Source of the DNA: Burkholderia pyrrocinia
Lineage (GTDB): Bacteria > Pseudomonadota > Gammaproteobacteria > Burkholderiales > Burkholderiaceae
Assembly: GCF_003330765.1 (NCBI RefSeq)
Contig: NZ_CP024903.1
Coordinates: 1,922,001 to 1,986,000, forward strand
DNA: 64,000 nt
Reading direction: 5' to 3'
The position numbers and the translations under genes were made by a program. Under the pieces are notes generated by a model. That model was not told the DNA's origin. It saw only the letters and a list, made by a program, of their open reading frames with translations, and ran no database searches. This document shows positions 26,565 to 35,873 of the stretch, piece by piece. Position 1 is the stretch's first letter, and the number at the start of each line of letters is the position of its first letter.

Positions 26565-26784
26565 CAACCGCGGCAACAGCCCCGCCCGCTTCGCACCGCG
26601 CACGCCGCCACACCGGCGCGTGCGCGCTTCCCGCCGTCATCCGCCGCGCAGGCACATCGCTTGCGACATCGACCCGCCCGCCGCCCGGCGGACGGCATCC
26701 TTCCCTCAACCGGCGCTGCGCACCGCGCGACCCTTCGCGCGGCGATCCCGCATCGCAAGCAGGTTCCCTGAACGAGAGGACGAC

Positions 26785-27549
26785 ATGAAATCAATACGAA
26801 CGCTGGTAGCCCTGTGCTCGGTCATTTCCGTGCTCGCGGCGTGCGGCGGCGACGGCAACGACGTCGGCACCGAACTCGGCATCTCGAAGCCGCAGGCGCG
26901 CTTCATCAACGCGGTGCCGGCCGGGCCGAACCTCGACTACTACCTGAATGCGAAGATCGACCAGGCGGGCGTCGCGTACAAGGGCGTGACGCGCTATCAC
27001 GACGTCGACTCGGGTACGCAGAACGCGAGCTACGACGTTTCCGGTACGACCACGACCGTCGCCGCGCAATCGTTCAGCGCGGCGAACGGCCATCACTACA
27101 CGACGGTCGCGCTGCCGAGCACGTCGTCGCCGATCTCCGTGATCGACGATCCGTTCGACAAGGCCCTGCTGTCGGACAAGGCGCGCGTGCGCAGCTTCAA
27201 CGCGTCGCCGAACGCGCAGAACGTCGACGTGTATGTCGTCCCGCCGGGCACCGACATCACGACGCAAAGCCCGACGCTGGCGGGCGCGGCCTACCAGAAC
27301 GCAGTGCCGGCATCGACCCAGGATTCGATCTACCTGAACGGCGGCAGCTACCAGGTGATCGTCACGACAGCCGGCAGCAAGGCGCCGATCCTCAAGACCG
27401 CGCCGGTCGCCATCAACAACAACGCCGACTGGCTGCTCGTGACGATTCCGTCGGGCGGGATCGGCGACGTAACGCCGAACGATATCCACGTGCTGGTTGC
27501 ACAAGGCAACGACGCCGATACGTCCGCGCAGGAACTGGGTCCGCAGTAA
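26785..27549 (+). CDS. DUF4397 domain lipoprotein
   Basis: A 254-residue exported lipoprotein: the signal ends in VISVLAAC (Cys20 acylated), and a Gly/Asp linker follows. The body (about 35-250) has two halves with the DUF4397 beta-sandwich style: ARFINAVPAGPNLDYYLNA and ARVRSFNASPNAQNVDVYVV are parallel openings of each repeat. Members sit on the cell surface or in the periplasm; function is not known. The ATG at 26785 has an AGAGGACG site. It stands alone, with a strong hairpin after the stop. Confidence 0.87.
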   Translation: MKSIRTLVALCSVISVLAACGGDGNDVGTELGISKPQARFINAVPAGPNLDYYLNAKIDQAGVAYKGVTRYHDVDSGTQNASYDVSGTTTTVAAQSFSAANGHHYTTVALPSTSSPISVIDDPFDKALLSDKARVRSFNASPNAQNVDVYVVPPGTDITTQSPTLAGAAYQNAVPASTQDSIYLNGGSYQVIVTTAGSKAPILKTAPVAINNNADWLLVTIPSGGIGDVTPNDIHVLVAQGNDADTSAQELGPQ

Positions 27550-27565
27550 GGACCGCCAACGGTCG

Positions 27566-27595
27566 CGGCGGCCGGTGCAGTTGCGCCGGCCGCCG
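27566..27595. terminator. bidirectional hairpin between DUF4397 gene and its convergent neighbour
   Basis: CGGCGGCCGG (27566-27575) and CCGGCCGCCG (27586-27595) form a perfect 10-bp stem with a ten-base loop between two convergent genes. There is no T-run, but the stem is very stable. Confidence 0.5.
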
Positions 27596-27612
27596 GGCCT
27601 CGCACATCGGCG

Positions 27613-28164
27613 TCAGTCGACGCGCTCGAGACGGATCACATGCTCGGCGCGCGTCCCGTTGCCGTGCTCGATATCGACATCGCCGGTATGGCACACGCGC
27701 CAGCCCGGCCGCGTCGCGATCTGCGGCAGGTTGCCGGCGGGCCGGCTCTCGATCCCGCCAAGCCCTTCGTCGGGCGTATCGACCGCGTCGTCGAGCGACG
27801 CGTTCGAATAGATCACGTTGTCGTGCCACTCCGACGCGCCCGCGGCGGCTTCCATGCCCTTGCCGTCGACGTCGACCGTGCTGTCGGTCATCGCCATGTT
27901 CGCGTTGTCGAGCGTCGGGATCCGGCCGGCCGCGCGCCGCACGGGGTCGCCACTATCGACCGCATTCACGCCACGTTCGATCGGCGGCAGCCCGGTCGGC
28001 ATCTTCGCGGCGACCGCTTCGGGCGACAGCGGCCGCCGCGCCGATCCGGCGGCCCGGGTCGGCGCATCCGGCTTGTTGCCGCCTGCGGCCGGCGTTGTTT
28101 CAGCGCGCTTCGCGCCCGCTTCCTGCTGCTTTTTCGGGGTAGGGTTCGATTCCGCGTTCTGCAT
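27613..28164 (-). CDS. hypothetical protein, possibly DUF3005 family
   Basis: A 183-residue protein with a charged, disordered N-terminal third (SNPTPKKQQEAGAKRAE) and a conserved-looking C-terminal core: ASEWHDNVIYSNASLDDAVD, DEGLGGIESRPAGNLPQIA and RPGWRVCHTGDVDIEHGNG. I recall similar cores in Burkholderia proteins labelled DUF3005, with moderate certainty. No signal peptide is seen. The start at 28162-28164 has a perfect AGGAGGTG ribosome site. Function is unknown. Confidence 0.75.
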   Translation of the reverse strand: MQNAESNPTPKKQQEAGAKRAETTPAAGGNKPDAPTRAAGSARRPLSPEAVAAKMPTGLPPIERGVNAVDSGDPVRRAAGRIPTLDNANMAMTDSTVDVDGKGMEAAAGASEWHDNVIYSNASLDDAVDTPDEGLGGIESRPAGNLPQIATRPGWRVCHTGDVDIEHGNGTRAEHVIRLERVD

Positions 28165-28376
28165 CGCACCTCCTGTCCGGCCGGCGTGCGCCGGTTCAAG
28201 CGGTCGCCGCCGGTCCGGGAATCGCTACAACGGTCCTTGCAAATCTTTCATGCACACGGCCGCGCGCACGCGCGCCACCCGGCGCACGTGCCAGGCCGGC
28301 ACGGCACGCTCCATAAGGCACGCCACAAGCGGACGGCGCGGCTTGCGCGCCGTCCGCCCGACCGGTCGGGCGCCCG

Positions 28377-28643
28377 TCAGCCGCCGCTCGCACCGCCCGG
28401 CGCGGAGGCCGCGCCCGGCATGCTCGCGCCGCTGTCGCCGCTGCTTCCGGCCGCTCCGCTGCTCGGCGTGCCCGACGGTGCGCTGGACGGCGCGGCTGAC
28501 ATGCCGCCCGTTGCGCCCGTGTCGGAACTCGCGCCGCCGCCGCTGTCGCTCTTCTTCTGGCAGCCTGCGCCTGCCGCCAGGCCCGCAATCAGGATGCCGG
28601 CGAAGACGGCTCGCGATACATGTCGAAATGAATATCGCTGCAT
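28377..28643 (-). CDS. small Gly/Ser/Ala-rich lipoprotein
   Basis: An 88-residue protein: a signal peptide MQRYSFRHVSRAVFAGILIA ends in AAGAGC (lipobox), followed by QKKSD and then about 55 residues of low-complexity Ser/Gly/Ala/Pro. It is probably a surface-anchored flexible tether. The start at 28641-28643 has a GCGGAGGTG site. Function is unknown. Confidence 0.65.
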   Translation of the reverse strand: MQRYSFRHVSRAVFAGILIAGLAAGAGCQKKSDSGGGASSDTGATGGMSAAPSSAPSGTPSSGAAGSSGDSGASMPGAASAPGGASGG

Positions 28644-28892
28644 GACACCTCCGCTGATGTCGATGTGGATGGAGCCCGCTGACGAGCAATTCGCGTGCCG
28701 CATCGGCCACCGCCGCCGCTCGCGCTCCATTCATTTTTCAAATGACGCCCAGCCGAATATTTAATTTCCCCTCACCGCACCGGCCACCCATACTCGCGAA
28801 CAAATCCGAGACATAACGTCCACGGCGGCCGGGCCGGCGCTGCGTACCCACGCTGCCGGTTTCGCGCCCCGCACATGGAAGGAGACAACGGC

Positions 28893-30425
28893 GTGCAACT
28901 GGAAGCCACTCACCGCCCGGGCATCGTGCTCGGCGCGGACGACGCATCGCATCGAACCGATACGGCCACGCGCGACCCCGCGCTGAGCCCGCGGCTGCAC
29001 AATCCCGACCTCGCGCCGACCAAGGCCGAGGGCCGGACCTGGGGTCGCTACAGCATCTTTGCGCTGTGGACCAACGACGTGCACAACATCGCCAACTATT
29101 CGTTCGCGATCGGGCTGTTCGCGCTCGGCCTGTCGGGCTGGCAGATGCTCGCGTCGCTCGCGATCGGCGCGGTGCTCGTGTACAGCTTCATGAACCTCAC
29201 CGGCTACATGGGCCAGAAGACCGGCGTGCCGTTCCCGGTGATCAGCCGGATGAGCTTCGGCATCTACGGCGCGCTGCTGCCCGCGATGATCCGCGCGGTG
29301 ATCGCGATCGCGTGGTTCGGCATCCAGACCTATCTCGCATCCGTCGTGCTGCGCGTGCTGCTCACCGCGATCTGGCCGGGCCTCGCCGCCTTCGACCAGA
29401 ACGCGATCTTCGGGCTGTCGAAGCTCGGCTGGATCACGTTCGTCGCGATCTGGCTCGTGCAGATCGGCATCCTCACGTACGGGATGGAAATGGTCCGCAA
29501 GTACGAAGGACTCGCCGGCCCGGTCATCCTCGTCACGACGCTGTCGCTCGCCGCCTGGATGTTCAGCCGCACGGGCGGCCATCTCGCGATGTCGATCGGC
29601 AAGCCGCTGACCGGCCTGAAGATGTGGACGGAGATCTTCGCGGGCGGCTCGCTGTGGCTCGCGATCTACGGCACGCTGGTGCTCAACTTCTGCGATTTCG
29701 CGCGCTCGTCGCCGAGCGCGAAGGCGGTGCGCGTCGGCAATTTTTGGGGCCTGCCCGTGAACATCCTCGTGTTCGCGACCGTCAGCTTCGTGCTCGCGGG
29801 TGCGCAGTTCAAGCTGAACGGCCAGATCATCCACAGCCCGACGGAAATCATCGCGACGGTGCCGAACAAGCTGTTCCTCGTGCTCGGCTGCCTCGCGTTC
29901 CTGATCGTGACGGTCGCGGTGAACATCATGGCGAACTTCGTCGCGCCGGCTTTCGTGCTGACGAGCCTCGCGCCGCACCGCCTGTCGTTCCGACGCGCGG
30001 GCCTGATCAGCGCGACGGTCGCCGTGCTGATCCTGCCGTGGAACCTGTACAACAGCCCGATCGTGATCGTCTACTTCCTGTCCGGCCTCGGCGCGCTGCT
30101 CGGCCCGCTGTACGGGATCATCACGGTCGACTACTGGCTCGTGCGCAAGCAGCGCGTGAACGTGCCCGACCTCTATACCGAAGCGCCGACCGGCACCTAT
30201 TTCTACACGCGCGGCGTGAACCGCAAGGCGCTCGCGGCGCTCGTGCCGTCCGCGCTGATCTCGCTCACGCTCGCCGTCGTGCCGGCCTTCAGCGCGATGA
30301 CGCCGTTCTCCTGGCTGCTCGGCGCGGCCATCGCGGGCAGCGTGTACTGGCTGCTGGCCGATCGCAAACGGCAATACGACGAGCGCTCGGGCGAACCCAT
30401 CGCGGTCGCCTGCGCCCGACACTGA
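28893..30425 (+). CDS. NCS1-family nucleobase/hydantoin:cation symporter
   Basis: A 510-residue permease with 12 helices. Family signatures: FALWTNDVHNIANYSFAIGL near residue 60, GQKTGVPFPVISRMSFGIYG near 110 and WFGIQTYLAS near 140. NCS1 members import uracil, cytosine, allantoin, purines or hydantoins with Na+ or H+. The GTG start at 28893 is chosen because GGAAGGAGAC lies just before it; the ATG at 28875 has no site. It is followed 22 bases later by a racemase-family gene and then a LysR gene, suggesting hydantoin or allantoin use. Confidence 0.9.
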   Translation: MQLEATHRPGIVLGADDASHRTDTATRDPALSPRLHNPDLAPTKAEGRTWGRYSIFALWTNDVHNIANYSFAIGLFALGLSGWQMLASLAIGAVLVYSFMNLTGYMGQKTGVPFPVISRMSFGIYGALLPAMIRAVIAIAWFGIQTYLASVVLRVLLTAIWPGLAAFDQNAIFGLSKLGWITFVAIWLVQIGILTYGMEMVRKYEGLAGPVILVTTLSLAAWMFSRTGGHLAMSIGKPLTGLKMWTEIFAGGSLWLAIYGTLVLNFCDFARSSPSAKAVRVGNFWGLPVNILVFATVSFVLAGAQFKLNGQIIHSPTEIIATVPNKLFLVLGCLAFLIVTVAVNIMANFVAPAFVLTSLAPHRLSFRRAGLISATVAVLILPWNLYNSPIVIVYFLSGLGALLGPLYGIITVDYWLVRKQRVNVPDLYTEAPTGTYFYTRGVNRKALAALVPSALISLTLAVVPAFSAMTPFSWLLGAAIAGSVYWLLADRKRQYDERSGEPIAVACARH

Positions 30426-30447
30426 ACACACGCATACGGAGTCACCG

Positions 30448-31176
30448 ATGAGGATCCTGGTAGTCAACGTCAATACGACCGAGTCGATCACCGACGCGAT
30501 CGCCGCGCAGGCGCAGGCCGCCGCGTCGCCGGGCACGGAGATCATCGGGCTGACGCCGCGCTTCGGCGCGGAGTCGGTCGAAGGCAACTTCGAGAGCTAC
30601 CTCGCGGCGATCGCCGTGATGGATCGCGTGTTGAGCTACGACGAACCGTACGACGCGGTGATCCAGGCCGGCTACGGCGAACACGGCCGCGAAGGCCTGC
30701 AGGAACTGCTGACGGTGCCCGTCGTCGACATCACCGAAGCGGCCGCGAGCATCGCGATGCTGCTCGGCCATCGCTATTCGGTCGTCACGACGCTCGACCG
30801 CACGGTGCCGCTGATCGAGGATCGCCTGAAGCTCGCCGGGCTGGACGCGCGTTGCGCATCGGTACGCGCGAGCGGCCTCGCGGTGCTCGAACTCGAAGAG
30901 AATCCGGCCCGCGCGATCGAGTCGATCGTCGGCCAAGCGCAGCGCGCGGTGAAGGACGATCACGCGGAAGTGATCTGCCTCGGCTGCGGCGGGATGGCCG
31001 GCCTCGACCGGCAGATCGAGGAATGCACGGGCGTGCCGGTCGTCGACGGCGTGTCGGCCGCGGTCGCGCTCGCCGAGTCGCTGGTGCGCCTGAAACTGAA
31101 GACGTCGAAGGTCCGCACGTACGCGCCGCCGCGCCCGAAACGGATCGTCGGCTGGCCGGGCACCTTCGTAAAATGA
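30448..31176 (+). CDS. Asp/Glu/hydantoin racemase superfamily enzyme lacking the first catalytic Cys
   Basis: A 242-residue protein with the family opening MRILVVNVNTTESITDAIA and the block SIAMLLGHRYSVVTTLDRTV. The C-terminal active-site cysteine is present (Cys180 in VICLGCGGMAGL). The N-terminal one, normally in an ACFGDPG-like motif, is replaced: the segment reads AGYGEHG with Gly75. Racemases of this fold need two cysteines, whereas arylmalonate decarboxylase keeps one Cys and has Gly at the other site. The role may therefore be decarboxylation, isomerisation or a one-base racemisation. Co-transcription with the NCS1 permease points to hydantoin or allantoin metabolism. Confidence 0.85.
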   Translation: MRILVVNVNTTESITDAIAAQAQAAASPGTEIIGLTPRFGAESVEGNFESYLAAIAVMDRVLSYDEPYDAVIQAGYGEHGREGLQELLTVPVVDITEAAASIAMLLGHRYSVVTTLDRTVPLIEDRLKLAGLDARCASVRASGLAVLELEENPARAIESIVGQAQRAVKDDHAEVICLGCGGMAGLDRQIEECTGVPVVDGVSAAVALAESLVRLKLKTSKVRTYAPPRPKRIVGWPGTFVK

Positions 31177-31225
31177 TGCGCCGGCGGCGGCGCGCGAACC
31201 TGGCGTTGCCGGGAGACCCATCGAC

Positions 31226-32368
31226 ATGCGGGATGCTTTAGACCCAGCCCATCTTCTGCGCGACGCGTCCGACGCCATGGATGCGCTCGACGTCCTCGAC
31301 GCGCGGCTGATGCGCATCCTGCTCGTGCTGCTGACCGAGCGGACCGTGTCGCGTGCGGCCGTGCGCCTGAACATGTCGCAACCGGCGACGAGCGCCGCGC
31401 TGAAGCGCCTGCGCACGCTGCTCGGCGATCCGCTGCTGGTGCGCGGCCGCTACGGGATGGTGCCGACCGAATTCGGCGCGCGGCTGATCGAGCCGCTGCG
31501 CAACGCGCTGCGCGTGATCGACTTCATCCGCATCCAGCAGCCGACCTTCGACGCGCGCACGTCGGTGCGCACCTACCGGATCGGCTGCCCCGACTACCTG
31601 AACGTGCTGTTCGTGCCGAAGCTCGTCGCGCTGTTCCGCGAACGCGCGCCGAACGCGCAGCTCGTGTTCCATCCGCTCGGCGACGGCTTCGACGACGAGC
31701 GCGCGCTGGCCGACGGCGAACTCGATGTCGTGATCGACAACCGGCCCGCGCGCCAGTCGCGGTTCCGGCAGGACGACCTGTTCGACGATCGCGTCGTGTG
31801 CCTGATGCGCGCGACGCATCCGCTCGCGCGGCGCGGCACGATGACGGCCGCCGATTTCGCGGCAGCGCCGCAGCTGTGCCCGACGCCGTCGTGGCTCGAA
31901 GCATCCGGCGCAATCGACCGGCAGCTCGAACGCGTGGGCCTGCAGCGGCGGATCGTCGTCACGCTGCCGCATTTCGAACTCGCCGCGCATGCGCTCGTGC
32001 GCTCCGACCTGATCCTGACCACGACGTACCGGCTCGCGCGCCATTACGCGAAGCTGCTGCCGCTCGCCACCGTCGCGCTGCCGGCCGAGCCGCCGGATAT
32101 CGTGTACCGGATGACGTGGAACGAATCGGGTCCGTGCGTCGACGGCGTGCGCTGGGTGCGCGCGTTGATCGCCGAGGCGACGCGCGGCTGGCTCGATGCC
32201 GAGGCCGCGCTGCCGGCCGTGGCGGCGATTGCGGCCGCGGCAACCGTGCAGGTTACGCCCACGCCGGAACCGCCGCGTCTGCCACGTGCGCGCAAGGCCA
32301 CGCGCTGCCGCGCGTCGCATCAGCCGCGCGTCGCGCGTCATTCGCGCCCCACGACGAAGTCGCACTGA
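31226..32368 (+). CDS. LysR-family transcriptional regulator (NodD/NahR-like)
   Basis: A 380-residue regulator. The helix-turn-helix is at about 20-80 (LDARLMRILLVLLTERTVSR, NMSQPATSAALKRLRTLLGD), like the NodD/NahR/LeuO group; the effector domain covers about 105-320. An unusual tail of some 50 residues, Ala/Pro/Arg-rich (VQVTPTPEPPRLPRARKATR), follows the normal end and looks disordered. It is downstream of the racemase gene with a 49-base gap. The start at 31226 is about ten bases after GGGAGA; Met at 31277 is an alternative. Confidence 0.87.
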   Translation: MRDALDPAHLLRDASDAMDALDVLDARLMRILLVLLTERTVSRAAVRLNMSQPATSAALKRLRTLLGDPLLVRGRYGMVPTEFGARLIEPLRNALRVIDFIRIQQPTFDARTSVRTYRIGCPDYLNVLFVPKLVALFRERAPNAQLVFHPLGDGFDDERALADGELDVVIDNRPARQSRFRQDDLFDDRVVCLMRATHPLARRGTMTAADFAAAPQLCPTPSWLEASGAIDRQLERVGLQRRIVVTLPHFELAAHALVRSDLILTTTYRLARHYAKLLPLATVALPAEPPDIVYRMTWNESGPCVDGVRWVRALIAEATRGWLDAEAALPAVAAIAAAATVQVTPTPEPPRLPRARKATRCRASHQPRVARHSRPTTKSH

Positions 32369-32668
32369 ACCGCGAGCGAATCGCCGCGCTCACGCGTCAT
32401 GTCGTCGCATGCGCATCGCACCGGTCGTCGTGGCATCGCTTGACCCCGCGCTGCGTGCAGCCTGCTCGCGGCGGACACCCGGGCAATCTCGCGCGATCCG
32501 CGAACCGGATCGGGCTGCTCCCCGGCCCGCCGCCAATCGAACGTAGGACTGATCCTATTTACCCGCGCCAGTCCGCCCTTGCACAATGCAGTCCAGTGAA
32601 CGGCCACGCGTCGTCATGCGCTTCTCCAACAACAAACCCTGCCACTGGCAGCACACCGAGGAATTCCC
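32369..32668. other. gap upstream of the DUF1090 gene
   Basis: About 300 bases with no supported gene. It must contain the DUF1090 promoter; an AT-richer patch AGGACTGATCCTATTT at 32546-32561 contains a short AGGA/TCCT inverted repeat. No clear -35/-10 pair is called. Confidence 0.35.
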
Positions 32669-33100
32669 TTGAAAAACACCCTGATCGCCATCACGCTCCC
32701 GATCGCACAGCTCGCCAGCTCCGCCGCCCTGGCCGATACGCAGGACTGCGCGACGCGCATCCGTGCGCTGCAAACGCAGATCGACTACGCGAAACAACAC
32801 GGCAATGCGCAACAGGCGATGCACCAGCAGGCCGCGCTGGCGCAGATCAGGGCGAACTGCACGGACGCGGGCCAGCTCGCACGCGCCGAACGCGAGGTGC
32901 GGGATGAGCAGCGCGACGTCGAGAAGGCGCAGGACGAAGTGCGCGAAGCGGAATCGGATGTGCAACAAGCCGAGGCACGCGGCGACGCGGGCAAGATCGC
33001 AAAGGCGAAGCGCAAGCTCGCCGACAAGCAGCACAAGCTGCGCGACGCGACCCGCGAACTGCATGACGCCGCAGCCAGTCGCGACGCATTGAAGCGCTGA
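32669..33100 (+). CDS. DUF1090 family periplasmic protein
   Basis: A 143-residue exported protein: a signal peptide of about 23 residues (TTG-initiated, ending SSAALA) and then a long, highly charged coiled coil with heptad-like runs (EREVRDEQRDVEKAQDEVRE). This is the DUF1090/YqjC family, small periplasmic proteins of unknown function. Two Cys (in TQDCATRI and RANCTDAG) could form a disulfide. A GAGGAA site precedes the TTG. It appears monocistronic, with a hairpin behind it. Confidence 0.88.
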   Translation: MKNTLIAITLPIAQLASSAALADTQDCATRIRALQTQIDYAKQHGNAQQAMHQQAALAQIRANCTDAGQLARAEREVRDEQRDVEKAQDEVREAESDVQQAEARGDAGKIAKAKRKLADKQHKLRDATRELHDAAASRDALKR

Positions 33101-33136
33101 CGCGCCCGATCCGCGCATCGCGCGCGGCATCAGCGT

Positions 33137-33156
33137 GCCGCGCGAGCGAGCGCGGC
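33137..33156. terminator. hairpin between DUF1090 gene and convergent MFS gene
   Basis: GCCGCGC and GCGCGGC form a perfect 7-bp stem with loop GAGCGA in the 78-base gap between two convergent stops. There is no strong T-run. Confidence 0.45.
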
Positions 33157-33178
33157 CAATTCACAGCGCGTATGCTTT

Positions 33179-34747
33179 TCATTCCATCCGCATCGGTTGC
33201 GCAAGCAACTTGTAGGCAACCGCCGCGCTTGCGAGCGCCAGCACGCCGCTCACGACAAGCGCGCTGGCGAAGCCGCTCGCGAACGCCGCGGGCGCCGCCT
33301 GCGCGAGCTTCGCGGCGGCCGACGCCGGCACGCGTTCGAGCGCCTGCGCAAGATCGCCGGCCAGCAGGCTCGACATGAAGCGCGCATCGGCGAACCCGCG
33401 CAGGCCGGGCGCGGCGTCGAGCAACGTGTCGAGCCGCGCATGCGTGCTCGCCGCCAGCACCGCGCCGAGCACGCCCACCGCCGTGACGATCGCCGAGAAG
33501 CGGGTCGTCGTGCTGATGCCCGATGCCATGCCCGTGCGGTTCGGCGGCACGCACGCCATGATCGCCTTTTGCGTGTCGCCGTTCATGATGCCGGCGCCGC
33601 AGCCCGTCACGAACATGCCGAGCGCGACGAGCCGGTAGTCGCCGCTGGCCGTCAGCGCGGCGGTCGCGAGATTGCCCGCGCCGATCAGCGCGAGCCCGCC
33701 CGCCAGCACGCCGCCGGACGACACGCGCGCGGCCAGCGCCGCGCCGAGCGACGGGCCGGCAATCATCGCGAACGCGAATGGCAGCATGCCGAGCCCCGCA
33801 TCGATCGCCGACATCCCGAATGCGTTCTGCAGGTACAGCGGCAGAAACGTCATCATCACCTGCGCGCACGCCGCGTAGCCGAACATCGCGAGCACGGCGC
33901 CGACGAAGCGCGGCTGGCGGAACAGCGCGAGGTCGATCATCGGCCGCGCCTGCCAGCGCTCCGCGCCGATGAACGCCGCAAACAGCGCGGCGGCGAGCGC
34001 GAGCCGGCCGAGCGTCGCGGCCGACAGCCAGCCGTGCGACGGCGCGCCGATCAGCGCCGCGATCCCGCACGCGAGCGCCGCGCCGAACAGCAGGCTGCCG
34101 GCCACGTCCACGCGTTTCGCGTGCGGATCGCGCGATTCGTCGATCGCGACGTGCGCGCCGACCGCGAGCAACGCGCAGACGGGCAGGTTCAGCAGGAACA
34201 CCCAGCGCCACCCGATCCATTGGGTGATCGCGCCGCCGACGAGCGGCGCGATGGCCGTCGCGATTCCCATGCACATGCCCCAGATCGCCCACGCGCGTGC
34301 CCGTTCGCGCCCTTCCGGAAAGCGGTTTGCGATCACGGCGAGTGCGGCCGTCAGCAGCAGCGCGGCGCCACCGCCCTTCACCGCGCGCGCGGCGATCAGC
34401 CAGCCGGCCGACGGCGCGACGCCGCAGCCGAGCGACGCGACGAAAAAGAGCGCAAGCCCCGCGCCGAGCATCCGCTTGCGGCCAAAGCGGTCGGCCAGCC
34501 CGCCGGCCGGCAGCAGGCACGCAGCGAACGCGGTCATGTACGCGCTCACGACCCATTCGATATCGGCAAAGCTCGCGTGAAAACTGCGCGCGATGCTCGG
34601 CAGCGAGACGGCGACGACGTTCGTGTCGAGCACGATCAGCGAACAGGTCGCGGACGCGACGGCGAGCGTCGCAGCGGCCGGCAGGCGGGCGCCCGCGTGC
34701 GGGGCGGCAGCCGCGCCCGCGCGCGACGCCGGTGAAGACTGGGACAT
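33179..34747 (-). CDS. DHA2-family MFS exporter
   Basis: A 522-residue, probably 14-helix exporter of the EmrB/QacA type: LIVLDTNVVAVSLPSIARSF in helix 1, GGLADRFGRKRMLGAGLALF in the first loop, and the antiporter-like GRERARAWAIWGMCMGIATA and PLVGGAITQWIGWRWVFLLN in helix 5. These pumps expel drugs or dyes, or less often metabolites, using the proton gradient. The ATG at 34745-34747 follows CCGGAG. It is divergent from a LysR gene 100 bases away, the likely regulator. No membrane-fusion partner (EmrA) is nearby. Confidence 0.9.
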   Translation of the reverse strand: MSQSSPASRAGAAAAPHAGARLPAAATLAVASATCSLIVLDTNVVAVSLPSIARSFHASFADIEWVVSAYMTAFAACLLPAGGLADRFGRKRMLGAGLALFFVASLGCGVAPSAGWLIAARAVKGGGAALLLTAALAVIANRFPEGRERARAWAIWGMCMGIATAIAPLVGGAITQWIGWRWVFLLNLPVCALLAVGAHVAIDESRDPHAKRVDVAGSLLFGAALACGIAALIGAPSHGWLSAATLGRLALAAALFAAFIGAERWQARPMIDLALFRQPRFVGAVLAMFGYAACAQVMMTFLPLYLQNAFGMSAIDAGLGMLPFAFAMIAGPSLGAALAARVSSGGVLAGGLALIGAGNLATAALTASGDYRLVALGMFVTGCGAGIMNGDTQKAIMACVPPNRTGMASGISTTTRFSAIVTAVGVLGAVLAASTHARLDTLLDAAPGLRGFADARFMSSLLAGDLAQALERVPASAAAKLAQAAPAAFASGFASALVVSGVLALASAAVAYKLLAQPMRME

Positions 34748-34805
34748 CGGCAACTCCGGAACAGGATGAACGAGCCGTATGCTAGGCTTGCCCGGTATTG
34801 CCTGT

Positions 34806-34821
34806 CATTGACACTCCAATG
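34806..34821. promoter_or_regulatory. CATTG-N6-CAATG inverted repeat
   Basis: CATTG and CAATG are separated by six bases in the 100-base region between the DHA2 exporter and the LysR gene. The form fits a LysR-type recognition site. The region also has an AT-rich stretch (34822-34846) that could hold the LysR promoter. Confidence 0.45.
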
Positions 34822-34847
34822 CTATTTTATTGACGAAAATTGCAATC

Positions 34848-35726
34848 ATGGACCGGCTCGAATTCCGTCACGTGCGCGCGTTCCTGAGCGTCGCGCAGCA
34901 CCTGCATTTCGCCCGCGCGGCCGATGCGCTCGACATGGCCCCGCCCGCGCTCACGCGGCAGATCCAGGAAGCCGAACGCGTGCTCGGCGTGCGGCTGTTC
35001 CACCGGTCGCGCCGCGCGGTCACGCTGAGCGCGGCCGGCGAGGCCTATCTCGCCGAGGCGAGCGCCGCGTTCGAGCACCTGCAGCGCGGCCGCGAACTCG
35101 CCGCGCTGGCCGAGCGCGGCGAACTCGGCCGGATCGAGATCGGCTACGTATCGTCCGCCGTCTATTCGGGCACGCTGCAACGCACGGTCGGCGCGTTTCG
35201 TGCCGCGCACCCGCGCATCGAGCTGAACCTGCGCGAAGTGCCGATGGACGACGTCGCGAACCAGCTCGACGCAGGCCGGCTCGATCTCGCGTACGTGCGC
35301 CCGCCGCTACCGCTGCCCGGTGGCCTGCGGATCGTCACGCTGCAGCGCGACGTGTTCGTCGCGGCCGTGCCGGCCGATTCGCGCTACGCGTCGATGGCGG
35401 CCGTTCGCGCCGCCGACCTCGCCGACGCGCGCTTCGCGGTGCCCGAGCAGGACCGCGGCACGCTCGAAGTCGCGCGCCGCGGCCGCTTCGCGCCGGTGAT
35501 CGCCGCGCGGCCGGGCGGCTTGCTCGCGGTGCTCGCGTGCGTGTCCGTGAACGGTTGGGTCGCCGTGATTCCCGATGCGCTCGCCGGTTGCGTGTCGCTG
35601 CCGGGCGTCGTATACCGGCCGATCGCCGGCAAGCCGATCATGTCGGAACTCGCGCTCGCGCACCGGCGGTTCGAAAAGGCGCCGGCGGTGCGCGCGTTCC
35701 TGCGCACGGTGCCGCCGGCCGCGTAA
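34848..35726 (+). CDS. LysR-family transcriptional regulator (beside DHA2 exporter)
   Basis: A 292-residue LysR regulator. DNA-binding domain 1-60 (MDRLEFRHVRAFLSVAQHLH, DMAPPALTRQIQEAERVLGV); effector domain from about 88 (GRIEIGYVSSAVYSGTLQRT). The type resembles BenM/CatR-like regulators. It is divergent from the exporter and lies upstream of an ABC-type binding protein on the same strand (147 bases), so it might control either. Confidence 0.9.
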   Translation: MDRLEFRHVRAFLSVAQHLHFARAADALDMAPPALTRQIQEAERVLGVRLFHRSRRAVTLSAAGEAYLAEASAAFEHLQRGRELAALAERGELGRIEIGYVSSAVYSGTLQRTVGAFRAAHPRIELNLREVPMDDVANQLDAGRLDLAYVRPPLPLPGGLRIVTLQRDVFVAAVPADSRYASMAAVRAADLADARFAVPEQDRGTLEVARRGRFAPVIAARPGGLLAVLACVSVNGWVAVIPDALAGCVSLPGVVYRPIAGKPIMSELALAHRRFEKAPAVRAFLRTVPPAA

Positions 35727-35873
35727 CGCGCCCGCGCGCGTCGATACCGGCCGTTCCGGCCGTCGCCGCGCGAATATGCATTCCACGATTCGATGTTTGT
35801 CGGCCGGCAACCGATTCCGTAACCTGCCCGGCAGCCGCGCCACGCGTGCGCGGATCACCGAGGACACCCCGCG

